Shown here: piece by piece, positions 34,306 to 44,425 of the stretch
How the letters are laid out: each line of letters begins with the position of its first letter
Numbering within the stretch: position 1 is the first letter of the stretch
DNA from: Aequorivita sp. CIP111184
GTDB lineage: Bacteria > Bacteroidota > Bacteroidia > Flavobacteriales > Flavobacteriaceae
Direction of reading: 5' to 3'
Assembly (NCBI RefSeq): GCF_900489465.1
Contig: NZ_UEFQ01000013.1
Span: forward strand, 310,001-374,000
DNA length: 64,000 bases
Position numbers and translations under genes: made by a program
Notes under the pieces: model-generated
What the model saw: only the letters and a program-made list of their open reading frames with translations
What the model was told of the DNA's origin: nothing
Database searches by the model: none

Positions 34306-34896
34306 TTGAAATCTTCAAAAAAAATAGGACTCTATTTTGGCACCTTCAACCCAATTCACATTGGTCACTTGATTATTGCCAACCACATGGTGGAGTTCAG
34401 CGATTTGGATGAAGTATGGTTTGTGGTTACGCCACATAATCCACATAAAAAGAAAAAAACACTTTTAGAAGACCATCATCGGCTAGCGATGGTTCGCATT
34501 GCAGTGGAAAACTATCCTAAACTGCAGGCCAGCAATGTAGAATTTGATTTACCTCAGCCAAATTATACGGTAAATACATTAACCTATTTGGAAGAAAAGC
34601 ACCTTAAAAAGAATTTTTGCTTAATTATGGGTGAGGATAACTTGAAAAGTCTTCACAAATGGAAAAACTATGAGGTTATTTTAGAAAGATATTCAATTTA
34701 CGTTTATCCAAGAATTTCCGAAGGGAATGTGGAAACACAATTTGACAATCACGAAAAAATAAAAAAAGTGGGAGCCCCTATTATCGAGCTTTCTTCAACT
34801 TTTATTCGCAAAGGAATAAAATCTGGAAAAAACATACGGCCTATGCTTTCAGCTGAGGTTTGGAAGTATTTGGATGAGATGAATTTTTATAAGTAA
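34306..34896 (+). CDS. nadD: Nicotinate-nucleotide adenylyltransferase
   Basis: 196 residues from TTG 34306; no ATG is available that keeps the N-terminal strand. The nucleotidyltransferase motif GTFNPIHIGHL lies at residues 12-22, with FVVTPHNPHKKKK, IMGEDNL and the late SSTFIRKGI. It joins ATP and nicotinate mononucleotide in NAD synthesis. Last gene of the operon, 16 bp behind gmk. Confidence 0.94.
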   Translation: MKSSKKIGLYFGTFNPIHIGHLIIANHMVEFSDLDEVWFVVTPHNPHKKKKTLLEDHHRLAMVRIAVENYPKLQASNVEFDLPQPNYTVNTLTYLEEKHLKKNFCLIMGEDNLKSLHKWKNYEVILERYSIYVYPRISEGNVETQFDNHEKIKKVGAPIIELSSTFIRKGIKSGKNIRPMLSAEVWKYLDEMNFYK

Positions 34897-34900
34897 AAAA

Positions 34901-34931
34901 CCGCCCCACCAAACTAGCACTTGGGGAGCGG
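34901..34931 (+). terminator. GC-rich hairpin behind nadD, weak terminator
   Basis: CCGCCCCACCAA can pair imperfectly with TTGGGGAGCGG. There is no T-run, so termination is uncertain. The rest of the 304-bp gap to gpsA holds only AT-rich sequence and the gpsA promoter. Confidence 0.4.
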
Positions 34932-35067
34932 CCTTAACTAAATAACCAACCAAAATCATTAAAATAATTCCAAAAAAAATTTGGAAATTCTACTTCAATA
35001 ATCAAACCCAATAACGTCATAAAAGAAGAAAACATTGTATAGCCATTCTTAAGCTACTGTTAAATGT

Positions 35068-35096
35068 TTTGGAAACACTAGAATTGTGTACTTTTG
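35068..35096 (+). promoter_or_regulatory. gpsA promoter
   Basis: TTTG at 35068-35071 and TACTTTTG at 35089-35096, 17 bp apart, fit the Bacteroidota -33/-7 pattern. The untranslated leader would be about 95 nt. Confidence 0.6.
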
Positions 35097-35200
35097 AAAT
35101 GCTAATTAATAATAAGCAAACCAACTGAAGATGTAGAATCTGAGCATTCCATCTTCCGTTTATAAAATATTTTTTACAGATGAATTTATCAATTAAACCA

Positions 35201-36205
35201 ATGTCAGAAAAACCAAAATTTGCGGTCATCGGCGGTGGAAGCTGGGCCACGGCAATTGTAAAAATGCTTTGCGAAAACCTGGATGAAGTGGGTTGGTATA
35301 TGCGTAGTAAAAGCTCCTTGGATTTTATAAAAAAACACGGACACAATCCCAACTATTTAAGTTCTGTAGAATTCAATTTAAAGCAATTAAAACTCAGCAA
35401 CGATATAAATGAAACCGTTTCAAACGCTGACTGTCTTATCTTTGCAATTCCTTCAGCCTTCCTTCATCAAGAGCTCGAAAAATTAACCGTTTCTTTGGAG
35501 GACAAAATTATTTTTTCAGCAATTAAAGGAATCGTTCCAGAAACCAGCCTGATTGTTGGCGACCATTTTAATACTTTTTACAAAGTTCCTTTTAATAACA
35601 TTGGCGTTATTTCTGGTCCCTGCCACGCAGAGGAAGTAGCCTTGGAAAGGCTTTCATATCTTACCATTGCAAGCGCAGACGCTGAAAAGGCAAAAATGAT
35701 TGCAGAGGTTTTAAGCAGTGATTATATTAAATGCACCATTAGCGACGATGTTCTCGGAACCGAATATGCCGCAATGCTGAAAAACATTTACGCCGTTGCC
35801 GCCGGTATTGCGCACGGGCTTGGTTATGGTGATAATTTTCAAAGTGTGCTGATGAGCAATGCCATCCGTGAGATGAAAAAATACGTGAAAAAAGTCCACA
35901 AAATGAAGCGCGATATCAATGATTCTGCTTATTTGGGTGATTTGTTAGTTACGGGTTATTCCGTTTTTAGCCGAAACAGATTATTTGGAACAATGATTGG
36001 GAAAGGCTACACAGTGAAAAGCGCTCAACTGGAAATGAGTATGGTTGCGGAAGGCTACTATGCAACCAAAAGCGCCTATTTTCTAAATCAACAAAAAGGA
36101 AAGAAAAAGGCTAAAACTCCAATAATTGATAGTGTCTACGAAATTCTATATGAAAATAAGGACCCCAGAAAAACTTTTAAAAAATTAACTGAAAAGTTAG
36201 ATTAG
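35201..36205 (+). CDS. gpsA: Glycerol-3-phosphate dehydrogenase [NAD(P)+]
   Basis: 334 residues from ATG 35201 (MSEKPKFAVIGGGSWATA); an in-frame ATG at 35180 adds seven residues of no evident value. The nucleotide motif GGGSWAT is at 11-17, the catalytic Lys in FSAIKGI near 107, and SGPCHAEEVA and EYAAMLKNIYAVAAGI follow. It reduces dihydroxyacetone phosphate to sn-glycerol 3-phosphate for phospholipids. Single gene with its own terminator. Confidence 0.94.
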   Translation: MSEKPKFAVIGGGSWATAIVKMLCENLDEVGWYMRSKSSLDFIKKHGHNPNYLSSVEFNLKQLKLSNDINETVSNADCLIFAIPSAFLHQELEKLTVSLEDKIIFSAIKGIVPETSLIVGDHFNTFYKVPFNNIGVISGPCHAEEVALERLSYLTIASADAEKAKMIAEVLSSDYIKCTISDDVLGTEYAAMLKNIYAVAAGIAHGLGYGDNFQSVLMSNAIREMKKYVKKVHKMKRDINDSAYLGDLLVTGYSVFSRNRLFGTMIGKGYTVKSAQLEMSMVAEGYYATKSAYFLNQQKGKKKAKTPIIDSVYEILYENKDPRKTFKKLTEKLD

Positions 36206-36238
36206 AAAAAGCCCCGTTATTTATGACGGGGCTTTTTT
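36206..36238. terminator. Bidirectional intrinsic terminator
   Basis: AAAAAGCCCCGT pairs perfectly with ACGGGGCTTTTTT around an 8-nt loop; it serves gpsA and the converging prolyl oligopeptidase. Confidence 0.92.
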
Positions 36239-36244
36239 CCATTT

Positions 36245-38389
36245 TTATATTTTTACAGGCAATTCTTTAAAACCCATATTGAAGAGGGTAAATCCAAAAA
36301 TATCGGCATATTGCTCAATGGTTTTGCTCACGGGAGTTCCAGCTCCGTGACCAGCATCAGTTTCAATACGGATTAAAACGGGGTTATTTCCAGTTTGCTT
36401 GGCCTGAAGTTCGGCAGCAAATTTAAAACTATGCGCGGGTACAACCCTGTCATCGTGATCGCCAGTGGTAACCAAAGTTGCAGGATATTCAGCTCCTTCT
36501 TTAATATTATGCAATGGTGAATACCCTTTTAAATATTCAAACATTTCCTTGCTGTCTTCCGAAGTTCCATAATCATAAGCCCAACCAGCTCCAGCGGTAA
36601 ATGTGTGGTAACGCAACATATCCAATACCCCAACAGCTGGAAGTGCTACTTTCATTAAATCGGGACGTTGGGTCATTGTTGCGCCCACTAGCAAACCCCC
36701 GTTTGAACCTCCGCGAATGGCGAGATAGTCGTGGGAAGTATAATTGTTTTTAATTAAATATTCTCCCGCTGCAATAAAATCGTCAAATACGTTTTGTTTT
36801 TTCATCTGTGTTCCGGCATCGTGCCATTTCTTACCATATTCACCGCCACCTCGAAGATTGGGTACTGCATAAATCCCGCCTTGCTCCATCCATACAGCAT
36901 TTGCAATGCTGAAACTGGGTGTAAGACTGATGTTGAATCCACCATAACCGTAAAGAATCGTTGGATTTTTACCGTCCATTTTTAGCCCCTTTTTATGGGT
37001 GATAATCATAGGGATTTTTGTTCCATCCTTTGAAGGATAGAAAACCTGATTGCTTTCGTAATTCTCTGGATTAAAATCTATTTTAGGTTTAATAAATAAT
37101 TCTGAATTGCCATTTGCAATGTCAAATTTATAAATACTTCCAGGCGTTACATAATTAGTAAAGGAATAGTAAAGTTCCTTCTCTTCCTTCTTTGTTCCAA
37201 AACCACCTGCAGAACCTACTCCTGGTAGCTTGATTTCACGAATTAGTTTACCATTATAATCATATTGCATTACCTTGGAAACTGCATCTACCATATAGTT
37301 CGCAAAAATATAACCACCCCCTGTGCTAGGCGAAAGTACATTTTCAGTTTCAGGTAGAAATTCCTTCCAATTATTTGGAGTTGGGTTCTTGGCATCAACT
37401 GTTACAATTTTTTTATTTGGCGCATTCCTATTGGTAACAATGTACAGTTTGGAACCTACGTTTTCAATTATATAAGTGTCTGTATCGGTATTATCCAAAA
37501 TGGTTATAAACTTGCTATCTTTCTTTGTAAGATCTTTTATGAAAAGTTTATTTCCGGAAGTAGAAGTACTGGCCCTTATGATTAAATAATTATTGTCTTC
37601 GGTTACATTAGCGCCAATATAGCGGTGTTTCTCGTTGGGTGTTGCGCCAAAAATCAATTTATCGTCACTTTGCGGCGTTCCCATTTTATGGTAATAAACT
37701 TTGTGTTGATCGGTCTTTGCAGAAAGTTCGCTGCCCTCGGGCTTGTCATAGCTAGAATAGTAAAATCCTTCTTCGGCTTTCCAAGAAAGACCGCTGAATT
37801 TAATATCTTTCAAGGTATCGCCTACCAACTTTTTTGTTTCAGTATTCATCACGAGTACCTTACGCCAATCGCTACCGCCTTCTGAAATACTATAAGCCAG
37901 TTTGCTGCCATCTTTTGAAAAACTTGTTTCTCCCAAAGAAATGGTTCCATCCTCTTTAAATGTATTTGGATCTAAAAATACTTCAGCTGTTTTTGGGTCT
38001 TCGCCAGTTTTGTAACGGTAAATAGCGTATTGGTTTTGCAGTCCGTCATTTTTATAGAAATAGGTAAAATTTCCTTCGTGAAATGGCGCGCTAACTTTTT
38101 CATAATTCCAAAGATCGGAAAGACGTTTTCTCAAATCTTCACGAAAAGGTATTTTTTCCAAATAACCAAAGGTTACTTCGTTTTCATCTTTTACCCAAGC
38201 TGCGGTTTCTGCACTGCGATCATCTTCCAACCAACGGTATGGGTCTTTCACTTCAACACCAAAATAGGTGTCCACAGTATTTATTTTTTTTGTTTGAGGA
38301 TAGGTCACTGGAATTACTTCTTTTTTAGACTGTGCATTCCCAATAAACATAGAAAGCACCACGATTACAGATACGATTGAAAATTTCAT
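36245..38389 (-). CDS. Prolyl oligopeptidase family serine peptidase (S9A)
   Basis: 714 residues with a signal peptide ending at GNAQS. A seven-bladed propeller fills the first part ([19 protein letters not shown] at its start). The catalytic domain has the nucleophile Ser in [11 protein letters not shown] near residue 562, Asp in [13 protein letters not shown] near 645 and His in DAGHGAGTP near 680. It cleaves short peptides after proline, here in the periplasm or outside. Length is usual for the family. Confidence 0.93.
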   Translation of the reverse strand: MKFSIVSVIVVLSMFIGNAQSKKEVIPVTYPQTKKINTVDTYFGVEVKDPYRWLEDDRSAETAAWVKDENEVTFGYLEKIPFREDLRKRLSDLWNYEKVSAPFHEGNFTYFYKNDGLQNQYAIYRYKTGEDPKTAEVFLDPNTFKEDGTISLGETSFSKDGSKLAYSISEGGSDWRKVLVMNTETKKLVGDTLKDIKFSGLSWKAEEGFYYSSYDKPEGSELSAKTDQHKVYYHKMGTPQSDDKLIFGATPNEKHRYIGANVTEDNNYLIIRASTSTSGNKLFIKDLTKKDSKFITILDNTDTDTYIIENVGSKLYIVTNRNAPNKKIVTVDAKNPTPNNWKEFLPETENVLSPSTGGGYIFANYMVDAVSKVMQYDYNGKLIREIKLPGVGSAGGFGTKKEEKELYYSFTNYVTPGSIYKFDIANGNSELFIKPKIDFNPENYESNQVFYPSKDGTKIPMIITHKKGLKMDGKNPTILYGYGGFNISLTPSFSIANAVWMEQGGIYAVPNLRGGGEYGKKWHDAGTQMKKQNVFDDFIAAGEYLIKNNYTSHDYLAIRGGSNGGLLVGATMTQRPDLMKVALPAVGVLDMLRYHTFTAGAGWAYDYGTSEDSKEMFEYLKGYSPLHNIKEGAEYPATLVTTGDHDDRVVPAHSFKFAAELQAKQTGNNPVLIRIETDAGHGAGTPVSKTIEQYADIFGFTLFNMGFKELPVKI

Positions 38390-38453
38390 GGAATTTAATT
38401 TTTAAGAATTGTAAATGTAATGCTTTTCTCTTTAATCAAAATATTACGCAAAA

Positions 38454-38481
38454 AAAAAGGCTCCCATTTGGCAGCCTTTTT
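38454..38481 (-). terminator. Intrinsic terminator of the DoxX gene
   Basis: AAAAAGGCT (38454-38462) pairs with AGCCTTTTT (38473-38481); it lies just behind the stop of the minus-strand DoxX gene. Confidence 0.8.
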
Positions 38482-38502
38482 CTTTAACTGGAACACTGAT
38501 TT

Positions 38503-38883
38503 TCAGTGAAATAATGGTCTGTATACTTTCCAATGTTTATATATTAATACGATATTCAAAACCACTACAACTAAAGCCACAAAAAGGCCAGGAGTATCCA
38601 TAAATAGATGGAATAGCAAAACATTTAATGTAATGGGTGCTAATAAAAGCAAAGCAAAAGGAACCCATTTATTAATAAGCAACAGCAAACCAACAAAGAT
38701 TTCAAAAGTTCCAATAACTTTTAAAATATAGCCCGTGTTACTGAGTGAGTCAATAAAAATAGCCGCATCTCCTGTATAAATATGCGTTGGCATAAAGTTG
38801 AAATTAATCATCTTACTCAGTCCAAAAAAGAGTAATCCTAAGCCTAAAAAGATCCTCAGGATTTTAGTAAAAGTTGAATTCAT
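38503..38883 (-). CDS. DoxX family membrane protein
   Basis: 126 residues with four hydrophobic segments. The first contains ILRIFLGLGLLFFGLSKMINF, typical of DoxX-like proteins, and the second GTFEIFVGLLLLINKWVPF. Their role is not defined; some take part in quinone-linked thiosulfate oxidation. Single gene with its own terminator. Confidence 0.85.
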   Translation of the reverse strand: MNSTFTKILRIFLGLGLLFFGLSKMINFNFMPTHIYTGDAAIFIDSLSNTGYILKVIGTFEIFVGLLLLINKWVPFALLLLAPITLNVLLFHLFMDTPGLFVALVVVVLNIVLIYKHWKVYRPLFH

Positions 38884-38926
38884 AGGCTTTACGTTTAAGG
38901 GTTAATGTTTAAAGGTACTGAAAAAT

Positions 38927-38960
38927 AAAAAACGCACCTTGATTAAAAGTGCGTTTTTTT
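38927..38960 (-). terminator. Intrinsic terminator of asd
   Basis: AAAAAACGCAC pairs with GTGCGTTTTTTT; on the minus strand it follows the asd stop codon. Confidence 0.85.
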
Positions 38961-39001
38961 AACAAAATTTTAAAAGTATTTGTAATTTTTATCTTAAAAA
39001 T

Positions 39002-39991
39002 CTATACCAGTTTGTTGTTTACCAAGTATTCTGCAATTTGAACGGCATTGGTTGCAGCGCCTTTGCGAAGATTATCACTAACTATCCACATATTTAATGT
39101 GTTAGGTTGCGTTTCATCCCGACGAATTCTTCCAACAAACACATCATCTTTATCGTGGGCATATATTGGCATTGGATATGTGTTTGTATCGGGATTGTCT
39201 TGCACTATTATTCCTGGGGTTTCGTGCAATATTTTTCGAATATCACTCAATTCAAAATCATTTTCAAATTGCACATTTACTGCCTCGCTATGGCCTCCCG
39301 CCGTAGGAATTCTTACTGCTGTAGCAGTAACTGAAAAAGTACGGTCATTCAATATTTTTTGAGGCTCGCGCGCTAATTTCATTTCTTCTTTAGTATATCC
39401 GTTATCCTCAAAAACATCACAATGCGGTAATGCGTTTTTGTGGATTGGATATGGATATGCCATTTCGCCTTTTATACCAGCCATTTCGTTCTCCATTTGT
39501 TGGACAGCTTTTAAACCAGTACCTGAAACCGATTGATAAGTGGAAACAACAACGCGCTTCATTTTGTATTTTTTATGAAGCGGCGCCAGAGCCATCACCA
39601 ATTGTATTGTTGAGCAATTTGGGTTAGCTATTATTTTATCATCCTTGTTTAACAAATTCGCATTAATTTCGGGAACTATAAGCTTTTTGTCAGGTTCCAT
39701 ACGCCAAGCAGAAGAGTTGTCTATTACCGTTGTTCCAACCTCAGCGAATTTTGGAGCCCATTCTAAAGATATGTTCCCGCCAGCTGAAAAAAGCGCAATA
39801 TTGGGCCTTGCCGCAACAGCTTCCTTTAATCCTATTACTTTATAAGTTTTCCCTTTAAAAGTTATCTCTTTTCCAACAGATTTTTCCGAAGCTACCAAAA
39901 GTAATTCGTCAATAGGGAAGTTGCGTTCTTGTAAAACTTTCAACATTACTTCACCAACCATTCCTGTTGCACCGATTAAAGCTAATTTCAT
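39002..39991 (-). CDS. asd: Aspartate-semialdehyde dehydrogenase
   Basis: 329 residues. NADP motif GATGMVGEVML at residues 8-18, catalytic Cys in ANPNCSTIQLVMALAPL near 127, active-site His in IPTAGGHSEAVNVQFE near 235. It makes aspartate semialdehyde for lysine/diaminopimelate, threonine and methionine synthesis. Single gene ending at a strong terminator. Confidence 0.95.
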   Translation of the reverse strand: MKLALIGATGMVGEVMLKVLQERNFPIDELLLVASEKSVGKEITFKGKTYKVIGLKEAVAARPNIALFSAGGNISLEWAPKFAEVGTTVIDNSSAWRMEPDKKLIVPEINANLLNKDDKIIANPNCSTIQLVMALAPLHKKYKMKRVVVSTYQSVSGTGLKAVQQMENEMAGIKGEMAYPYPIHKNALPHCDVFEDNGYTKEEMKLAREPQKILNDRTFSVTATAVRIPTAGGHSEAVNVQFENDFELSDIRKILHETPGIIVQDNPDTNTYPMPIYAHDKDDVFVGRIRRDETQPNTLNMWIVSDNLRKGAATNAVQIAEYLVNNKLV

Positions 39992-40057
39992 TGTTATTGA
40001 ATTTTACGCAAAAGTAGTTTATAGCATGTTATTTTTTCTGAATATAACGTAAAAAAG

Positions 40058-40088
40058 AACCCTCCATCGCGTAAAGCTTTAGAGGGTT
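40058..40088 (-). terminator. Intrinsic terminator of mscL
   Basis: AACCCTC pairs with GAGGGTT; on the minus strand the stem is followed by CTTTTTT. It lies 37 bp behind the mscL stop. Confidence 0.75.
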
Positions 40089-40124
40089 TAAGGTTAAAAT
40101 ATGTAATGCAGCGGTGGCTGAAAA

Positions 40125-40535
40125 TTATTTTTTTCGAAGTTCATCGCGAATTTCCATCAACAAATCTACTTCTGATGGTCCCGGATCTGGCGCGGGTGCT
40201 GCTTCTTTCTTTGCTCTTACTTTAGCATATGCTTTTACAATCAAGAACAATACAAAACCTACAATTATAAGGTTAATGAGTGCATTGATCCATTTTCCCC
40301 ACATTATAGCGTTTTCAGGTTTGGCCACTTCACCGTCTGGACCAATTACAGCAGGATCAAGCACATATTTAAGGTCGGCAAAATCCATTCCGCCAGTAAA
40401 ATGCCCCACTATTGGCATGATTATATCATTTGTAAATCCTGTAACAACAAGCCCTACAGCTCCAGCCAGAATTACGGCAACAGCCAAATCGACCACATTA
40501 CCGGTCATAATAAAATCTCTGAAATCTTTTAACAT
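40125..40535 (-). CDS. mscL: Large-conductance mechanosensitive channel
   Basis: 136 residues. KDFRDFIMTGNVVDLAVAVI is the conserved N-terminal amphipathic helix and pore helix, GFTNDIIMPIVG follows, then a periplasmic loop and the second membrane helix IVGFVLFLIVKAYAK. A charged tail (EVDLLMEIRDELRKK) forms the cytoplasmic bundle. It opens on extreme turgor. With the MscS-type gene at 12735, it is one of two osmotic safety valves in the window. Confidence 0.96.
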   Translation of the reverse strand: MLKDFRDFIMTGNVVDLAVAVILAGAVGLVVTGFTNDIIMPIVGHFTGGMDFADLKYVLDPAVIGPDGEVAKPENAIMWGKWINALINLIIVGFVLFLIVKAYAKVRAKKEAAPAPDPGPSEVDLLMEIRDELRKK

Positions 40536-40611
40536 ATTGATTGGTTTAGTTGTTAATAGCCACTAATTTAGTTAAAAAGAATTCATTTCTAAAAAAATTT
40601 GTTTGATAAAT

Positions 40612-41721
40612 TTACTTTCTCAGCACTACTCGCTTCACTCTTTGTGAAATTGCAGTTATCAATTCATAGGAAATAGAATTGATGGCAGCAGATAGCTCTT
40701 CAGCAGTTGTGGAAGGCCCAAAAATAATTGCTTCATCTCCTTCTTCACAATTTATATTAGTTACATCAACCATAATCATATCCATACATACATTTCCAAG
40801 AATAGGGGCCTTTTCATCATTAATAGTGACCCAACCCTTGCCTTTGCCGTAGGAACGTGGAATACCGTCTGCATGCCCAATAGAAAGCGTAGCCGAACGA
40901 GTTATTTTTTCAGCAATAAATCCACGGTTGTAGCCCACACTTTCCCCTTTTTGAACGGTGTGAATTTGTGAAATAATCGTTTTTAAAGTTCCGATAGGTT
41001 TTAAATGTTTGTTTTCTTCTTTATCGTTTCCAAAGCCATAAAGACCAATTCCTGTTCTAACCATATCAAAATGTGCTTCGGGATAATTGATAATGCCAGA
41101 AGTGTTTGCACAATGGAGCAAAGGTTTGTAGCCAAGTTTGGATATTAATTTTTCGGAAATTTTTCGGAATGTTTCAATCTGACCGAGAGTGAATTCTCTA
41201 AGATTTAAATCTTCACTCGCAGCAAGATGCGAAAAAACTGATTTTACTTTTATACTTTGGCTTTTGGACAGTATTTCGGCAATCCATGAAATATCTTCCT
41301 CAACAAAACCCAAACGATTTAAACCTGTATTGAATTTTAGATGAATTGGATAATTGGTCTGCTTTTTTTCTTCCGCAAAAGCTATAAATTCTTCCAAAAT
41401 TTTCCGTGAATAAATGCTTGGTTCCATGCACCGATCCACAATCTCTTCAAAATTAACGGGAAGAGGATGCAGTACTAAAATCGGGGTTTCAATCTTTGCA
41501 TTTCTTAGTGTTGTGCCCTCGTTGGCATAGGCAACTGAAAAGTAATCAACGCCCAGTTCCACAAGCTCCTTTGCAACAACTACAGAATCGCTTCCGTAGG
41601 CAAAGGCTTTCACAACGGCAAGAACTTTAGTTTCAGGTTTTAATTTTGAAGTAAGGTATCTGTAATTATCGTCAAGTGCATTAAGGTCTATCTCCAATAA
41701 TGTTTCTTTGGCTTTGGGCAT
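40612..41721 (-). CDS. alr: Alanine racemase
   Basis: 369 residues from ATG 41721 (MPKAKETLLEIDL); an upstream in-frame start inside tdk would add nineteen residues not in the fold. The PLP lysine is K38 in VLAVVKAFAYGSD, where most family members have KADAYG, and VGYNRGFI holds the second catalytic Tyr. VRTGIGLYGFG and NVCMDMIMVDV are also conserved. It supplies D-alanine for peptidoglycan. It begins within a base of the tdk stop, so both share a transcript. Confidence 0.94.
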   Translation of the reverse strand: MPKAKETLLEIDLNALDDNYRYLTSKLKPETKVLAVVKAFAYGSDSVVVAKELVELGVDYFSVAYANEGTTLRNAKIETPILVLHPLPVNFEEIVDRCMEPSIYSRKILEEFIAFAEEKKQTNYPIHLKFNTGLNRLGFVEEDISWIAEILSKSQSIKVKSVFSHLAASEDLNLREFTLGQIETFRKISEKLISKLGYKPLLHCANTSGIINYPEAHFDMVRTGIGLYGFGNDKEENKHLKPIGTLKTIISQIHTVQKGESVGYNRGFIAEKITRSATLSIGHADGIPRSYGKGKGWVTINDEKAPILGNVCMDMIMVDVTNINCEEGDEAIIFGPSTTAEELSAAINSISYELITAISQRVKRVVLRK

Positions 41722-41722
41722 A

Positions 41723-42382
41723 TTATGCTTGTTTTCCAGTTTTTTCGGAAGATTTGTTCTCATTAATTTCTTCGGCATCCTTCACTTCCAGTTTTACTAC
41801 TTTATCCCGAAGTTGTGCTTTATAAAAAGCCGCACGGCTCAAAGGCTCATATTCTTCGGTTTCCCCGAGCAAAACCAAGGCTTCACTTTTTGCTTTTCGA
41901 TAACTGTAATGAGCTAGATTTCCAGTACGGGTACAAACTGCATGTACTTTGGTAACATATTCAGCAGTTGCCATTAAAGCCGGCATGGGGCCAAATGGGT
42001 TTCCTTTATAGTCCATATCGAGCCCTGCAACAATTACACGTACGCCCCGATTGGCGAGGTCATTACACACTTTTACGATTTCGTCATCAAAAAATTGAGC
42101 TTCATCAATACCAACTACATCACAATTATCTGCTAGGATTGGAATATTTGCTGCAGCCGGAACAGGCGTAGAACGAATCTTATTACTGTCGTGGCTGGTT
42201 ACAGCATCTTCAGCATATCGCGTGTCTATTGAAGGTGTGAAAATTTCTACTTTCTGACGGGCAAATTGGGCACGTTTCAACCTCCTGATAAGTTCTTCGG
42301 TCTTTCCTGAAAACATAGAACCGCAGATAACTTCAATCCAGCCAAATTGTTCTTTCTGATTTACGGTATTTTCAAGAAACAT
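41723..42382 (-). CDS. tdk: Thymidine kinase
   Basis: 219 residues. Walker [13 protein letters not shown] at 21-32, the catalytic region [13 protein letters not shown], and [15 protein letters not shown], part of the zinc-ribbon/lasso region. It phosphorylates thymidine for salvage. First gene of the tdk-alr pair. Confidence 0.94.
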   Translation of the reverse strand: MFLENTVNQKEQFGWIEVICGSMFSGKTEELIRRLKRAQFARQKVEIFTPSIDTRYAEDAVTSHDSNKIRSTPVPAAANIPILADNCDVVGIDEAQFFDDEIVKVCNDLANRGVRVIVAGLDMDYKGNPFGPMPALMATAEYVTKVHAVCTRTGNLAHYSYRKAKSEALVLLGETEEYEPLSRAAFYKAQLRDKVVKLEVKDAEEINENKSSEKTGKQA

Positions 42383-42565
42383 AGTTTAATTTTACGCGAA
42401 ACATTAGGCATCAATAATATTTCCAAAAGAATATTCAACTTGAAGATTGCTTGAAACCATTAAAAATTATGGATTTAAACAAGAAAACAAAAATAGTTGA
42501 CGTTTACATAAAGGATGCGTAAATTTATAAAAACAAAATAGAAATTCAGTTTAATTTAAAAAGAT

Positions 42566-43357
42566 ATGAAGAAGAAAATCCGCGAGCAGGTAATAGTGCT
42601 GGCACAGCAATTGATTGATGAAGAGAAAACTTTTAAAACCGCTTCCATAAAGAGGTTGGTGAGCGAATTATATGAAAAATTGGCCATTCTTGAATATCTT
42701 GAAAATCAAGTTGGAGATGATTCACGAGAACCTAATGTAGAATCTTTAGACTCAAAAAGTTTTAGGGAAGAAAATTGGTTTACGGAGCCCGAACCCGTGC
42801 CACAGCCCGATCATAAAGAAGATCTTATTGAGCCCCTAATGGAAAAAATAAAAGATATTGTGGCGCAAATGCCAGAAGAAAGTGAACGCATTGATGAATT
42901 GCTGGACGAAATGCTTCCTAAAAATCAAGAAACAGTTCGCCCCCAGATTGAAGAAAAACAATCTGTAAAATACACGAAAAACGATTTAGAAGAATTTGCT
43001 TCAAACTATCAGCAAATGCCCGAATTTGAGCGTAAAACCCTAGAGCTTTTCCCAAAATCCATTGAAGGAAAAGAGGCCAGTAAAACAATGACCGAATCTC
43101 GCGCCAGATCTTTGAATGATTCAATAAACAAAGGATTGAACATTGGGCTAAACGACCGCTTGGCATTCATAAAACATCTTTTTGAAGGACAGGCCGAAGA
43201 TTATACCCGCGTGCTTTCACAGATAAACACCATGGAAAATTATGAAGAAGCCCAAAGTTTTATAAAGGGCAAAGTGAAGCCAGATTATAACTATTGGCTA
43301 AACAAAGAAGAATATTCTGAGCGGTTTATGCACATTATAGAAAAAAGTTTCAACTAA
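42566..43357 (+). CDS. Unknown acidic cytosolic protein
   Basis: 263 residues, rich in Glu, Lys and Gln, with no signal or membrane segment. The N-terminal 50 residues are helical (IREQVIVLAQQLIDEEKTF; VSELYEKLAILEYLENQ). A low-complexity acidic linker rich in Pro and Glu follows, then a conserved-looking C-terminal domain: SINKGLNIGLNDRLAFIKHL, FEGQAEDYTRVLSQINTM and YEEAQSFIKGKVKPDYNYW. This C-terminal block is familiar from Bacteroidota proteins of unknown role. It is followed by the DoxX-like gene and rsmI with short spacers, so it heads an operon. Confidence 0.8.
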   Translation: MKKKIREQVIVLAQQLIDEEKTFKTASIKRLVSELYEKLAILEYLENQVGDDSREPNVESLDSKSFREENWFTEPEPVPQPDHKEDLIEPLMEKIKDIVAQMPEESERIDELLDEMLPKNQETVRPQIEEKQSVKYTKNDLEEFASNYQQMPEFERKTLELFPKSIEGKEASKTMTESRARSLNDSINKGLNIGLNDRLAFIKHLFEGQAEDYTRVLSQINTMENYEEAQSFIKGKVKPDYNYWLNKEEYSERFMHIIEKSFN

Positions 43358-43367
43358 ACCCGCATTT

Positions 43368-43724
43368 ATGGCAGCCCAAAAAATCATCTATTGGATAGCC
43401 ACAGGACTAATCAGCGCCCTGTTTCTGTATTCGGCATTTATGTATTTAACAGACACCGCGGTAATTGAAGGCTACTATCAGGATTATCAATATCCATCCT
43501 ATTTAGTAATTCCGATGGCCCTTGCAAAAATTTTAGCAATCGTTTTTATCTTATTGCGAAAACCGAAATGGGTAATGGAATGGGCCTACGCCGGACTTTT
43601 TTTTGATATGACACTTGCGTGCTTTGCGCATTATAACATCAGTGATCCTGGAATTACCTTACCCTTAGTGGGAATTGTATTATTGCTAACTTCCTATTTC
43701 TTTGGGAAAACAGTTCGCCCTTAA
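43368..43724 (+). CDS. DoxX-like membrane protein
   Basis: 118 residues with four hydrophobic segments: IYWIATGLISALFLYSAF, YLVIPMALAKILAIVFILL, EWAYAGLFFDMTLACFAHY and TLPLVGIVLLLTSYFFG. The pattern matches DoxX-like family proteins of unknown function. It starts 10 bp behind the acidic protein gene and ends 3 bp before rsmI. Confidence 0.82.
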   Translation: MAAQKIIYWIATGLISALFLYSAFMYLTDTAVIEGYYQDYQYPSYLVIPMALAKILAIVFILLRKPKWVMEWAYAGLFFDMTLACFAHYNISDPGITLPLVGIVLLLTSYFFGKTVRP

Positions 43725-43727
43725 ACT

Positions 43728-44399
43728 ATGGCAAAACTCTATTTGGTGCCCACGCCCATCGGCAATTTAAAAGATATGACCTTTCGCGCTATAGAAGTAC
43801 TGAAAGATGTAAATCTCATCCTAGCCGAAGACACCCGAAACAGCGGAAAACTTCTGAAGCATTTTGAAATCGGTACTCAAATGCACTCCCACCACATGCA
43901 CAACGAGCATAAAACGGTGGAAGGCATTGTAAAAAGAATTCAAAGCGGTGAAAACATTGCGCTAATTAGCGATGCCGGAACTCCAGCCATTAGCGATCCT
44001 GGATTTTTATTGACTCGCGCCTGTGTGGAAGCTGGTATTGAAGTAGATTGCCTTCCCGGTGCCACCGCTTTCGTTCCAGCATTGGTAAACAGCGGATTTC
44101 CAAATGATAAATTTATTTTTGAAGGCTTTCTCCCCGTTAAAAAAGGAAGACAAACCCGACTCGAACTTTTAGCCGAAGAAACTCGCACAGTTATTTTTTA
44201 TGAATCACCGCATAAGCTGCTTAAAACACTCGCCCAATTTGTTGAATTTTTTGGAGCAGAAAGACAAATTTCCGTTTCGCGAGAAATCACGAAGCTACAT
44301 GAAGAAACCGTTCGGGGTTCTGCGGAAGAAGTTTTAAAGCATTTTGAAAACAAACCGCCAAAAGGTGAGATTGTGGTTGTTGTTGCGGGTAAGAAATGA
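43728..44399 (+). CDS. rsmI: 16S rRNA (cytidine(1402)-2'-O)-methyltransferase
   Basis: 223 residues. LYLVPTPIGNLKDMTFRAIE at the start, AEDTRNSGKLL, LISDAGTPAISDPGFLL and LPGATAFVPALVNSGFP are hallmark segments. FYESPHKLLKTL follows. It is on the short side (E. coli has 286) because the C-terminal extension is lacking, as in other Bacteroidota. It modifies C1402 in the ribosomal P site. Confidence 0.95.
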   Translation: MAKLYLVPTPIGNLKDMTFRAIEVLKDVNLILAEDTRNSGKLLKHFEIGTQMHSHHMHNEHKTVEGIVKRIQSGENIALISDAGTPAISDPGFLLTRACVEAGIEVDCLPGATAFVPALVNSGFPNDKFIFEGFLPVKKGRQTRLELLAEETRTVIFYESPHKLLKTLAQFVEFFGAERQISVSREITKLHEETVRGSAEEVLKHFENKPPKGEIVVVVAGKK

Positions 44400-44425
44400 G
44401 AAAAATCTATTGAAAAAAATAACGA